Assembly: GCA_030754885.1 (NCBI GenBank) | Contig: JASLZL010000082.1 | Location: 1-49,756, forward strand | Reading direction: 5' to 3' | Origin: Rhodospirillales bacterium | GTDB lineage: Bacteria > Pseudomonadota > Alphaproteobacteria > Rhodospirillales > JASLLZ01 | Length of the DNA stretch: 49,756 bases | In this document: positions 41,768-49,107 of the stretch, piece by piece | Layout of the letters: every line of letters starts with the position of its first letter | How positions within the stretch are numbered: position 1 is the first letter of the stretch | Made by a program: the position numbers and the translations under genes | The notes under the pieces: model-generated | Databases searched by the model: none | The model's input: the letters and a program-made list of their open reading frames with translations, nothing else | What the model was told of the DNA's origin: nothing

Positions 41768-43243
41768 TTAGTGAAATTGGTCTCCGTTAACCAGGAAATG
41801 AACCCAGATGCTGGCTCCGTAACCAAGCATGATCGCCCATGACCACTTGAGATGGGTAAAAAAGGTATAAATCCCGCGCGCCTGTCCCATCACCGCCACC
41901 CCGGCGGCCGAACCGATGGACAGCATCGAGCCGCCGACGCCGGCGGTGAGCGTTACCAAAAGCCACTGACCGTGGTCCATATCCGGTAGCACCGAAAGCA
42001 CCGCGAACATGATCGGGATGTTGTCGACGATGGCCGAAAGAAATCCGACCAGCACGTTGGCCGTGGTCGGGCCCAAGTCGCCGTACATCAAGTTGGAACC
42101 GAGCGCCAAGTAGCCCAGCGTGCCCAGGCCGCCGACGGACAGAATAATGCCGTAGAAAAACATCAGCGTGTCCCATTCCGCCCGCTGCAGGGCCTTGAAG
42201 ACGTTGAAGGCGGGCGGCCGGTCGGCGGTGCGGCGTTTGTCGGGGAGCGTCCCTTCCATCAATCCGCTTTGGCCTATGTCGTCCTCCGACGGTGCCGGAA
42301 AGAAATGATCGCGCCTTTCCAGGTAATAGCCATAAATCTTCAAAAGGCCTAATCCGCTCATCATGCCGATGACCGGAGGCAGGTGCAGGAAATTGTGGGC
42401 CGAGACCGCGAGGCCGATGGTAACGATGAACAGCCCCACCATCACCCAAGCCCCTTCCAACAGTTCCGCCTTCTCGTCAAGGGGTGGCGGTTTGCCGCCC
42501 GGCAACACCAGGGTCATGATGGCCGCCGGCACGATCCAGTTGACCAGCGACGGAAGGAACAGCACGAAGAATTCTTGGAACGCCACCAATCCCTTCTGCC
42601 ACACCATCAGCGTCGTGATGTCGCCGAACGGACTGAATGCCCCGCCGGCGTTGGCGGCAACCACGATATTGATGCACGAGATGGCGATGAAGCGATGATC
42701 GGTGCCGCCGACGGCAATAACCACGGTGGCAATGAGAAGCGCCGTCGTCAGGTTGTCGGCGATTGGCGAGATGACGAAGGCCAGGCCACCGGTAATCCAG
42801 AATATAGCGCGAAACGAAAATCCCCTGGATACCAGCCAGGCCCTGAGCGAGCCAAAGACGCCGCGTTCATCCATGCTGTTGATGTAGGTCATGGCGGCGA
42901 GGAGGAAGAGGAATAGTTCGGCGAACTCCAACAGATTGTGCTTGATCGCCTGGTGCGCCGTCTCCGTGTCGCCGGCCTGGGTGAAGGCCCAGGCCACCAG
43001 TGCCCAGATGATGCCGGCGGCGACCATCACCGGTTTCGATTTTTTTAGGTGGATGGTCTCCTCACATATGACCAGCGTATAGGCAAAGAAAAAGACGGCG
43101 AGACACACAAAACCAACCCAGTGGTCGGTAAAATCGCTGCTTGCCGCGGCGCCGGTGGCTGCCGCCGCCGATTCGCCAAGCAAAAATGCCGCCAGGGCGA
43201 ATACGATCAGGCACCTGATGCCAGTATTCACGGCCCTCATCAT
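41768..43243 (-). CDS. nhaD: NhaD family Na+/H+ antiporter
   Basis: A 491-residue protein of the ion-transporter (NhaD/ArsB) superfamily with an N-terminal signal-like helix and about 12 more. Landmarks are FVISPIADNLTTALL, AANAGGAFSPFGDITTLM and SAIVDNIPIMFAVL, where conserved Asp, Asn and Ser/Thr residues line the ion path. NhaD members are common in marine and haloalkaliphilic bacteria. ATG 43243 follows GAGGTGAGG; a GTG twelve bases upstream is in frame but has no site. It lies 30 bases upstream of the mrp operon on the same strand. Confidence 0.9.
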   Translation of the reverse strand: MMRAVNTGIRCLIVFALAAFLLGESAAAATGAAASSDFTDHWVGFVCLAVFFFAYTLVICEETIHLKKSKPVMVAAGIIWALVAWAFTQAGDTETAHQAIKHNLLEFAELFLFLLAAMTYINSMDERGVFGSLRAWLVSRGFSFRAIFWITGGLAFVISPIADNLTTALLIATVVIAVGGTDHRFIAISCINIVVAANAGGAFSPFGDITTLMVWQKGLVAFQEFFVLFLPSLVNWIVPAAIMTLVLPGGKPPPLDEKAELLEGAWVMVGLFIVTIGLAVSAHNFLHLPPVIGMMSGLGLLKIYGYYLERRDHFFPAPSEDDIGQSGLMEGTLPDKRRTADRPPAFNVFKALQRAEWDTLMFFYGIILSVGGLGTLGYLALGSNLMYGDLGPTTANVLVGFLSAIVDNIPIMFAVLSVLPDMDHGQWLLVTLTAGVGGSMLSIGSAAGVAVMGQARGIYTFFTHLKWSWAIMLGYGASIWVHFLVNGDQFH

Positions 43244-43343
43244 GGTCGACCTCACCTCGTCAATTCCAACTGCTTCGGTTCGGCTGCGAGGGATGTTTAC
43301 CCGAGATTCGGCGATTGTGAAAGCGCACCTTGTGTTATTCGCC

Positions 43344-44294
43344 TCAACGAATCTCCACGGCGTAGGTTTCGAGTGGCGGGATGGTGCTTATCAATCCTTG
43401 GTTCTTGAGAAAGGCGGCGAAGCGCTCGTAGCGGGCCCGATCGAGGGCCGCCGGGCGCAAGGCGAAGCGTGGCAACGTATCGCGCCAGGCACGGCGGTTA
43501 AGCTCGTCGTCCAGGTCTTTATGCGCCTTGATGAAGAGAGACCAGGCGGCGTCGGGGTGATTGACCAGATATTGAACGCCGCGTTCGAGGGCGTCGAGGA
43601 AGCCGCGCAGGCGTTCCTTGTCCAGTGATTGATTGTTCGCCACCACGATCAGCTCGTCATAGGGCGGCACGCCTTCTTCCTCGGGATAGAAGGCGCGGCC
43701 CGGTCGTCCGACCAAGTCCATCTGGTTAAGCTCAAAGTTGCGGAAGGCACCGATGACACCGGCCACCTGACCGGCGATGATGGCGGGCGAAAGCGAGAAG
43801 TTGACGTTGACCAAGGTAACGTCGGCGAGCGTCAAGCCGTGCCGGGATAACATGGCGGAGAGGAGGGCGTCTTCGAAACCGCCGATGGAAAAGCCGATTT
43901 TGCGCCCCTTTAGATCGGCAATTGTCTTCACCGGTCCGTCGGCCAGCACCACAAGGGCGTTCAAGGGCGTCGCTACCAAGGTACCGACGCGCACCAGGGG
44001 CAAGCCTTGGGCGACGTGAATGTGCAATTGCGGCTGATAGGAGACGGCAAGGTCCGCCTTGCCCGCCGCCACCAGCTTGGGCGGATCGTTGGGGTCGGCC
44101 GGCGCGATCAACGTCACATCAAGGCCGGCTTCGGCAAAAAATCCTTTTTCCTTGGCGACGATCAAGGGCGCGTGGTCCGGGTTGACGAACCAGTCCAAGA
44201 GGACCGTCATCTTTTCCGCCGCCAGAGAGGGCAGGGGAATCAGGATCGAACAAATAATCAGCAGGCTTGAATATCGGCAAAACGTGGTGTGCAT
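43344..44294 (-). CDS. thiY: ABC transporter substrate-binding protein for thiamine pyrimidine precursor (ThiY/NMT1-like)
   Basis: A 316-residue periplasmic binding protein with a Sec signal (hydrophobic core LLIICSILIPLPSLAA, cleavage before EK). The mature start MTVLLDWFVNPDHAPLIVAKEKG and the FFAEAGLDVTLI region are typical of NMT1/THI5-like binding proteins for hydroxymethylpyrimidine or formylaminopyrimidine. It is last in a three-gene operon after the permease and ATPase, under a TPP riboswitch, which supports a thiamine-precursor role. Confidence 0.9.
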   Translation of the reverse strand: MHTTFCRYSSLLIICSILIPLPSLAAEKMTVLLDWFVNPDHAPLIVAKEKGFFAEAGLDVTLIAPADPNDPPKLVAAGKADLAVSYQPQLHIHVAQGLPLVRVGTLVATPLNALVVLADGPVKTIADLKGRKIGFSIGGFEDALLSAMLSRHGLTLADVTLVNVNFSLSPAIIAGQVAGVIGAFRNFELNQMDLVGRPGRAFYPEEEGVPPYDELIVVANNQSLDKERLRGFLDALERGVQYLVNHPDAAWSLFIKAHKDLDDELNRRAWRDTLPRFALRPAALDRARYERFAAFLKNQGLISTIPPLETYAVEIR

Positions 44295-44304
44295 GGTGTC
44301 CTCG

Positions 44305-45069
44305 TTATGGGCTTTCGTCGGTGTCGGGAACGCTATCGGGAAGCCACGGCATCGCCCGGCGCAAAACCGTGTCCATGGTGAAGTAAAGAGCCACCGCCAG
44401 CACCGCCAGGGTAAAGAGGGCGGCGAACATGACGTCGATCTGCATGCGCGCGTTGGCGTGCAACATCAGGTAACCAAGCCCGGCGCTGGACCCCACCCAT
44501 TCGCCGACCACGGCACCGATCGGCGCAACCGCGGTGGCGACGCGAAGGCCTGAGGACAGTGCGGGCAGGGCGGCTGGGATGCGCACGTGGCGTAGGGTTG
44601 AGGCGCGCGAGGCGTTCATCGTGCGGGCCAGATCGAGCCAGCCGGGCTCGGTACGCCTGAGGCCGTCGTGGAACGCGGCTGTCACAGGGAAATAGATAAT
44701 CAACGTCGCCATCGCCACCTTGGACGCGATGCCGTAACCGAACCACAGCACCAGAAGCGGCGCCAGAGCAAATACGGGAACCGCCTGGCTGATCACCAGG
44801 ACCGGCAGCAGCCAGCGTCGCGCCGGGCGAAAATAGGCCATGCTCAACGCGCTGCATGCGCCAAAAACGGCACCCAGCGCCAGTCCCAGTAGGATCTCGG
44901 CGGCGGTCAAGGCGGCGTGTTCCATGATCACGTCGGCGCGCCGCCACCACGCCAGCGCCACCTCAAAGGGCGCCGGCAGGATATAGGGTGGTGCGCCGCT
45001 AAGGCTGACCACCGCCTGCCACAAGGCGATCAGCCCGGTAAGAATGATGAGAGGACGCCAGACCCTCAT
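44305..45069 (-). CDS. thiX: ABC transporter permease for thiamine precursor (ThiX-like)
   Basis: A 254-residue BPD_transp_1 permease with about six helices. The EAA coupling loop is around ASRASTLRHVRIPAALP, and the C-terminal half has GAVVGEWVGSSAGLGYLM. It overlaps the ATPase gene by 4 bases and is followed by the binding protein after 10 bases. It is of the type that imports aromatic sulfonates or pyrimidines; the riboswitch decides for a thiamine precursor. Confidence 0.9.
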   Translation of the reverse strand: MRVWRPLIILTGLIALWQAVVSLSGAPPYILPAPFEVALAWWRRADVIMEHAALTAAEILLGLALGAVFGACSALSMAYFRPARRWLLPVLVISQAVPVFALAPLLVLWFGYGIASKVAMATLIIYFPVTAAFHDGLRRTEPGWLDLARTMNASRASTLRHVRIPAALPALSSGLRVATAVAPIGAVVGEWVGSSAGLGYLMLHANARMQIDVMFAALFTLAVLAVALYFTMDTVLRRAMPWLPDSVPDTDESP

Positions 45070-45830
45070 GACGAAGCCTCCGCCAGGCGGCGCAGCAGAT
45101 CTCCCTGCATCTCCAGGAGCTTCCTGTCATCGACGTTGCGCGGCGGCATTCCGGCCGGTTCCAGGGCTTCATCGAGAAGCGCCGGTCGGCCCGCCATGAC
45201 GTGGATGCGGTGTCCCAGGCGCAGGGCCTCCAGGGGATCGTGGGTGACTAAAAGGACCGTCCGGTCGCGCAGCAGCTCTGCGGCCAGATTCTGCAACCTG
45301 ATCCGGGTGATGGCGTCGAGGGCCGAAAACGGCTCGTCCATAAGGACAACAGGCCGGTCCTCCATCAAAGTGCGGGCCAGGGCGACGCGTTGGCGCATGC
45401 CGCCAGACAGCGTTGCCGGCCGATCGCCGGCGTTCGCCGCCAGACCGACCCGGTCAAGGAGCGCCTGCGCATCACCGTTGCCTTCGTCTTCGGCGCCGCG
45501 CAGGCGGCGCCCCAAGTCGACATTGTCCAGCGCCGTGAGCCAGGGCAGAAGAAGGTCGGTCTGGGCCATGAAGGCGGCGCGCCCGGAAAGCGGCGATCCG
45601 TCCGAACACGTTACGGTTTCGCCGTCACCGTCGCGCCGTTCGGGAGTCTCGAGGCCGAGAATGAGGCGCAGCAGCGTACTTTTGCCAACGCCGCTGGGGC
45701 CGAGAAGACAGGTCCAGCGGCCGGCGGCCAGGGTGACGTCCAGACCGTCAAACAGAACCTCGCTGCCGTGCGCCACGCGGGCGGCGCGGACGGTGACGGA
45801 TAACGGTGGCGGAGCGGCGCTTGGTGCCAT
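45066..45830 (-). CDS. thiZ: ABC transporter ATPase for thiamine precursor (ThiZ-like)
   Basis: A 254-residue ABC ATPase. Walker A is GPSGVGKST, the Q-loop region is AFMAQTDLLLPWL, the signature is LSGGMRQRVALAR, Walker B is VVLMDEPFSALD, and the H-loop is VTHDPLEAL. It powers import through ThiX. An in-frame ATG at 45842 abuts the riboswitch's AGGGA with no spacing, so ATG 45830, 11 bases further on, is the more likely start. The TPP element overlaps this region and probably hides the ribosome site when thiamine diphosphate is bound. Confidence 0.9.
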   Translation of the reverse strand: MAPSAAPPPLSVTVRAARVAHGSEVLFDGLDVTLAAGRWTCLLGPSGVGKSTLLRLILGLETPERRDGDGETVTCSDGSPLSGRAAFMAQTDLLLPWLTALDNVDLGRRLRGAEDEGNGDAQALLDRVGLAANAGDRPATLSGGMRQRVALARTLMEDRPVVLMDEPFSALDAITRIRLQNLAAELLRDRTVLLVTHDPLEALRLGHRIHVMAGRPALLDEALEPAGMPPRNVDDRKLLEMQGDLLRRLAEASS

Positions 45831-45842
45831 GCTTTCACTCAT

Positions 45843-45930
45843 CCCTACGCCGGCATTGTCCGGATCAGGTTCAAGGGGTCGTCTCGCGCGGTGGAGACCT
45901 CTCAGCCGGGACGTCCGGCTCCCCCTGGTG
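45843..45930 (-). promoter_or_regulatory. TPP riboswitch (THI element)
   Basis: On the minus strand this region reads in order AGGGGGAGCC, CGGCTGAGAGG, then ACCCCTTGAACCTGATCCGG and GCCGGCGTAGGGA, the conserved core of the THI-box: CUGAGA in the pyrimidine pocket, the ACCUGAUC pyrophosphate arm and the terminal GUAGGGA. It lies directly upstream of the thiZXY operon. The terminal AGGGA can act as the ribosome site, so control is probably at translation initiation. Confidence 0.95.
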
Positions 45931-46002
45931 ACGGGTCACCTATGGTTATGGCGCGCCCGGAGCCGATTGGCAAGATGCGGCCGGCGGTGTAAAAGGCTAG
46001 CC

Positions 46003-46458
46003 ATGATCGCACGAGGGATCAAAAGGGTCGTATTCGCCGCCTTACTGGCCGGCGCTGTCTCGCCCGCCGTGGCTGACGAAGTCGAATTGAAGGTGGTTAC
46101 CGACAAGGGCCGGTTTATCTTTTCCGTCGAAGTGGCCGAGACGGCGGCCCAGCGTCAACAGGGACTGCAACATCGCAAAAACCTCGCCGCCAGCGCCGGG
46201 ATGCTGTTTGATTACAAGCGCGTCCAACCGGTCGCCATGTGGATGAAGAACACCCTCATTCCGCTTGATATGCTGTTCATCGACGGTGCCGGGCGGATCG
46301 TCAACGTGGCCCGGGACACAGAACCTATGTCCTTGGCTACCATTCCCTCGGCTGCACCGGTGCTCGCCGTCCTCGAGGTTAACGCGGGCACCGCCCGGCG
46401 CCTTGGTATTCAACCCGGCGACCGGGTGCTGCACGCCATCTTCGGCAACGCGCGTTAG
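46003..46458 (+). CDS. DUF192 exported protein
   Basis: A 151-residue protein with a Sec signal peptide (ending SPAVADEV) and a DUF192 domain: QRQQGLQHRKNL, then GMLFDYKR, then the signature MWMKNTLIPLDMLFID, and the closing VLEVNAGTARRLGI. These are small secreted beta proteins of unproven function. AAAAGG lies upstream of ATG 46003. The long open frame extending left is shadow of the thiamine operon. Its 3' end overlaps the convergent acetyltransferase by 4 bases. Confidence 0.88.
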   Translation: MIARGIKRVVFAALLAGAVSPAVADEVELKVVTDKGRFIFSVEVAETAAQRQQGLQHRKNLAASAGMLFDYKRVQPVAMWMKNTLIPLDMLFIDGAGRIVNVARDTEPMSLATIPSAAPVLAVLEVNAGTARRLGIQPGDRVLHAIFGNAR

Positions 46459-46895
46459 GACCCAAATTCGCGGCTCATGACGACGCGGGGTTCCGGCCCA
46501 TAACCCAGCGATTTATAAAATTGGAGTACGGCCAGGTTGGTTTCGCTGATCATCAGCTCAACCTTCACCGCGCCCCGCCCGGCAAGCCACTTCTCGGCGT
46601 GGGCGACCATGTGACGCCCCAGTCCGGTTCCGTGGTGGTCGGGATCGACGGCGACGTAATGGAACCAGCCGCGATGACCGTCCAGGCCTGCCATGATGGT
46701 CGCGGCGATTCGCGGGCCGCGAAGCCCGACGAACAAGGCATTGTCCACCGAGGCTTGGCAGAATTCGAGGTCGCGCTGGGCGCGGTCAGGAGCGGCCATG
46801 ACGCCGCTGGCCTCCCACAACGCCCAGACGGCGGCGTGGTCCGAATCCCGGTATTCACGCACGGCGAGGGGCGGAGAACTCTTTTCGTCGGGCAT
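46455..46895 (-). CDS. GNAT family N-acetyltransferase
   Basis: A 146-residue GNAT. The acetyl-CoA loop is DHHGTGLGRHM after the beta-4 strand WFHYVAVDP, and the C-terminal QFYKSLGYG is typical of the YpeA/RimI-like group. Its substrate is not predictable. It converges on the DUF192 gene. Confidence 0.85.
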   Translation of the reverse strand: MPDEKSSPPLAVREYRDSDHAAVWALWEASGVMAAPDRAQRDLEFCQASVDNALFVGLRGPRIAATIMAGLDGHRGWFHYVAVDPDHHGTGLGRHMVAHAEKWLAGRGAVKVELMISETNLAVLQFYKSLGYGPEPRVVMSREFGS

Positions 46896-46946
46896 GGCGC
46901 GATGGTCCGTTGCTGAGCCAGGGCGGGATTAAGATAGCACCCATAA

Positions 46947-46962
46947 GTATGACGCGTCATAC
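46947..46962. repeat. 16-bp perfect palindrome in the GNAT/tRNA-Pro intergenic region
   Basis: GTATGACGCGTCATAC reads identically on both strands. It is 52 bases upstream of the GNAT start and 80 bases upstream of tRNA-Pro, with no gene over it. It may be an operator for a dimeric regulator. No second copy was noticed in the window. Confidence 0.45.
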
Positions 46963-47042
46963 ACCGGTTGGCGGGGACGGCTAAACTGGAACCTTGCGCG
47001 AAGGGGCGAAAGACCATAAATACCATAAGGTTTCACGGCATT

Positions 47043-47119
47043 CGGGGAGTGGCGCAGCCTGGTAGCGCACCTGCTTTGGGAGCAGGGGGTCGCTGGTTCG
47101 AATCCAGTCTCCCCGACCA
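47043..47119 (+). tRNA. tRNA-Pro(TGG)
   Basis: A 77-base cloverleaf with encoded CCA. Acceptor CGGGGAG (47043-47049) pairs with CTCCCCG (47109-47115). The anticodon arm CCTGC-TTTGGGA-GCAGG gives anticodon TGG, and the T arm GGTTCGAATCC has the usual TTCGAAT loop. Confidence 0.97.
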
Positions 47120-47151
47120 ATCGGATGAGCTGATGGCGCCAAGGAGGAGAG

Positions 47152-47448
47152 ATGACCGAGGCACGCATCTACCAACCGACTAAGACCGCCATGCAGTCGG
47201 GACACGCCAATACCCGGCGCTGGGTCCTGGAATTTGAGCCGTCCGGCCGCAAGGACCACGACCTCTTGATGGGATGGGTCGGCTCGGCCGACACATTGGG
47301 CCAAGTCCGCGTCAAGTTCGAGAGCAAGGACGAAGCCATCGCGTTCGCCACGAAAAAGGGCCTAGATTTTAAGGTGCATGAACCCACGCGAAGACGCATC
47401 CGGCCTAAGGCTTACGCTGACAACTTCCGCTATCAGCGCCCGTCTTGA
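47152..47448 (+). CDS. NADH dehydrogenase (complex I) accessory subunit, NDUFS4-like
   Basis: A 98-residue protein of the ETC_C1_NDUFS4 family: [37 protein letters not shown], then [15 protein letters not shown] and the closing [10 protein letters not shown]. This subunit stabilises the electron-input arm of complex I and is found in alphaproteobacteria and mitochondria. An AAGGAGGAG site precedes ATG 47152. It lies between two tRNA genes, away from the other nuo genes. Confidence 0.93.
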   Translation: MTEARIYQPTKTAMQSGHANTRRWVLEFEPSGRKDHDLLMGWVGSADTLGQVRVKFESKDEAIAFATKKGLDFKVHEPTRRRIRPKAYADNFRYQRPS

Positions 47449-47457
47449 GGCGCTGGG

Positions 47458-47534
47458 GCGCCCGTAGCTCAGCCGGATAGAGCATCTGCCTTCTAAGCAG
47501 AATGTCGCAGGTTCGAGTCCTGCCGGGCGCACCA
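47458..47534 (+). tRNA. tRNA-Arg(TCT)
   Basis: A 77-base cloverleaf with encoded CCA. Acceptor GCGCCCG (47458-47464) pairs with CGGGCGC (47524-47530). The anticodon stem-loop CTGCC-TTCTAA-GCAG gives TCT, and the T arm reads GGTTCGAGTCC. The DNA right of it changes character, so its 3' end is a candidate phage/island attachment site. Confidence 0.97.
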
Positions 47535-47590
47535 ACTCCTTCAAAGGGTTATGAGGAATAATAGATTCTTTTTTCATCTGAAATCCTTTG

Positions 47591-47611
47591 AGGGTGACAC
47601 TCAGGGTGACA
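47591..47611 (+). repeat. Paired 9-bp direct repeat next to tRNA-Arg
   Basis: AGGGTGACA occurs at 47591-47599 and again at 47603-47611, separated by CTC. It is 56 bases after tRNA-Arg in a gene-free stretch (47535-47688). Repeats of this kind can be arm-type sites for an integrase, but no integrase gene is in the window. Confidence 0.4.
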
Positions 47612-47688
47612 AATCTCCCGCATTTATAAACTTTGGCCAGGCGGGCATGTCACGTTGAGTTGATGCCCCCGTTTCCCTGTGGCGCATC

Positions 47689-47862
47689 CTACTCGTCAGT
47701 TCGCTCCGCGCGATGGATCGCACCCGTGAGGTACGTCTCTTCCAAACTAGCGGGCGCCTCTTTCGATACCCTCAATTGCTCGCGCAACATTTTCGCTGAC
47801 GGACTGTCCATGCCGTACTTCTGGACCGCGTACTCCAGTTCCTGTTCCAAGGTACGCATCAT
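47689..47862 (-). CDS. Small helical protein, hypothetical (57 residues)
   Basis: A short gene with a perfect AAGGAGA ribosome site 3 bases before the first of two adjacent ATGs (47862 and 47859). The product is charged and helical (EQELEYAVQKYGMD, AKMLREQLRVS), without Cys or membrane segments, and ends ERTDE. It follows the Tat-signal gene on the same strand by 58 bases and may be its operon partner. No family is recognised. Confidence 0.6.
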   Translation of the reverse strand: MMRTLEQELEYAVQKYGMDSPSAKMLREQLRVSKEAPASLEETYLTGAIHRAERTDE

Positions 47863-47920
47863 AGTTCTCCTTGCTTTGGGGGTTTGAGCGATTCAACGAG
47901 AGGTGCTTTCACTCTGGCAT

Positions 47921-48631
47921 TCAAGCGACTTCCGGGGTTACAACGAGGTTAAGACCCGATCGCATCAATTCCTCGTTCAGCTCTTCTAAGTCCCCCGTGA
48001 ACTGTGCACCTACGAACGAGCTGCCAGGGTGGTCGCCTTCGACAATACCCACGCCTAGACGCGCTAAGGTCTCCTTCTCCATGATTCCAAATATGTCGAC
48101 GCCGGGCGCATATGGGCTCAAACTGGCGACTTGCCAGTCTGACAGGTCTTCGACATCCATATGTTCGTCTAGCCATAGTTCAATCTCGAAGTCAGACAAC
48201 TTGCAGGCGCTTTCAGGGTCGTCCACGTCTTCGCCCTTTGAGGCAATGTAAATCTCGTCCTGCATTTCATCTCGCACGAAATCATACTGGTCGACTTTGT
48301 CCATCTGATTGAGATCGTGTTGGTCATTTAACCACTCCCGCCATGTAGGGATTGGTCCCCAATCCAATTCTGGGTCGTAGATGTAGCCGCCTACATCAAG
48401 TGCGAGACGTAATGGCTCCGCTACAGGTCGATCCTGGGCCTCCACCGGCCACACAGGAGATATTAGAGCCGCACTGGAGATAGTTCCAAAGACGATCTTA
48501 AGGAAGTCACGACGATTAATCTCAATATCTGAGATCCCCTCAGCTACTGATTCGGTGCCAGTAGTTGCGACGTTACTGTGGGATTTTATGACAGTGACGA
48601 AACTGGCGTTCTTGGGGTTGGTAGTAGGCAT
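47921..48631 (-). CDS. Acidic protein with twin-arginine (Tat) export signal, hypothetical
   Basis: A 236-residue protein. After a 38-residue polar lead it has the Tat motif NRRDFLK, a hydrophobic stretch (IVFGTISSAALISPVW) and a probable cleavage after VEA. The mature ~165 residues are strongly acidic (Asp/Glu), contain several Trp, and have one Cys. It should fold in the cytoplasm before export. No known domain is recognised. GAAGGAGGG lies seven bases before ATG 48631 and is itself inside a hairpin (next entry). It belongs to the run of small co-directional genes at the right edge. Confidence 0.75.
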   Translation of the reverse strand: MPTTNPKNASFVTVIKSHSNVATTGTESVAEGISDIEINRRDFLKIVFGTISSAALISPVWPVEAQDRPVAEPLRLALDVGGYIYDPELDWGPIPTWREWLNDQHDLNQMDKVDQYDFVRDEMQDEIYIASKGEDVDDPESACKLSDFEIELWLDEHMDVEDLSDWQVASLSPYAPGVDIFGIMEKETLARLGVGIVEGDHPGSSFVGAQFTGDLEELNEELMRSGLNLVVTPEVA

Positions 48632-48638
48632 TAGAAAA

Positions 48639-48774
48639 CCCTCCTTCGGTTGGTTACCGAGGAGGGCTGACGCTTGACGGCTGTGGACCCCTTGGTTGCC
48701 AGGTCGTTGGCCGCATCTCCCTCTCGGGAAGCCACCTTGCCGGGTCGGCAGGTTGGCGAAGGGCGTCAGCCCTC
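48639..48774 (-). ncRNA. Candidate structured leader (riboswitch- or attenuator-like) upstream of the Tat-signal gene
   Basis: On the minus strand a 12-bp perfect stem pairs 48774-48763 (GAGGGCTGACGC) with 48673-48662 (GCGTCAGCCCTC), enclosing 89 bases with further hairpins: ACCTGCC/GGCAAGGT around GACCC, a CCC-GAGA-GGG GNRA-type hairpin, and a third stem near GACC/GGTC. A second hairpin at 48666-48639 pairs CCCTCC-TCGGT with ACCGA-(A)-GGAGGG, one unpaired base, loop AACCA, followed by TTTTCT. It shares GAGGG-complement bases with the long stem, so the two cannot form together, and it buries the ribosome site of the 48631 gene. I recognise no known family. Confidence 0.5.
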
Positions 48775-48834
48775 ACTCAAGATGCTCGTGGTTAGATCGC
48801 TAGTCGTTGTCGTCGGTGCCTACTTCGCGTGGCG

Positions 48835-49107
48835 TCATTTCATGTCACTCACAAAATCGTACTGAAAACCGCCCGGCACCTTGCCTTTCAGTCGCCCATC
48901 CGGGGTGACCGCCAGCGTGAACATCGGCTCACCAACGGTGCGCCCGGCAAGGACGTTTCCGTCGGACACCCAAAGTTCCAGATACTCTGCGCCACCGCCG
49001 TCCATGCGGCAGACATGGGTAATTTCACGGCGGCCATCCGTATCGCTATCGATGTAGAGCCGCCCGTCGTCGATGAGAAAGATGGAGCCACCATTTTTGT
49101 CAGTCAT
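48835..49107 (-). CDS. Small hypothetical protein (90 residues)
   Basis: A 90-residue, beta-rich protein without Cys pairs or membrane segments apart from one Cys (HVCRMDG). Its ATG overlaps the stop of the next gene upstream as ATGA, so the two are translationally coupled. Both start MTDK. The content (IFLIDDGRLYIDSD, LYID-type strands and Gly-Asp turns) suggests a small beta domain of unknown function. Confidence 0.65.
   Translation of the reverse strand: MTDKNGGSIFLIDDGRLYIDSDTDGRREITHVCRMDGGGAEYLELWVSDGNVLAGRTVGEPMFTLAVTPDGRLKGKVPGGFQYDFVSDMK

Noticed and set aside
44917-46002. Long plus-strand frame leading into the DUF192 gene
   Set aside because: It is Arg/Ser-rich shadow over the thiamine operon and riboswitch; the DUF192 signal peptide starts at 46003.
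47871-48251. Plus-strand 126-codon Ser-rich ORF
   Set aside because: It is antisense to the Tat-signal gene and has no ribosome site or domain.
48674-48865. Plus-strand 63-codon ORF with a C-terminal hydrophobic helix
   Set aside because: Its 5' half lies over the candidate structured RNA, its start is a TTG, and it overlaps the end of the minus-strand gene at 48835. A GGAGGG before it is better explained as one arm of the hairpin.
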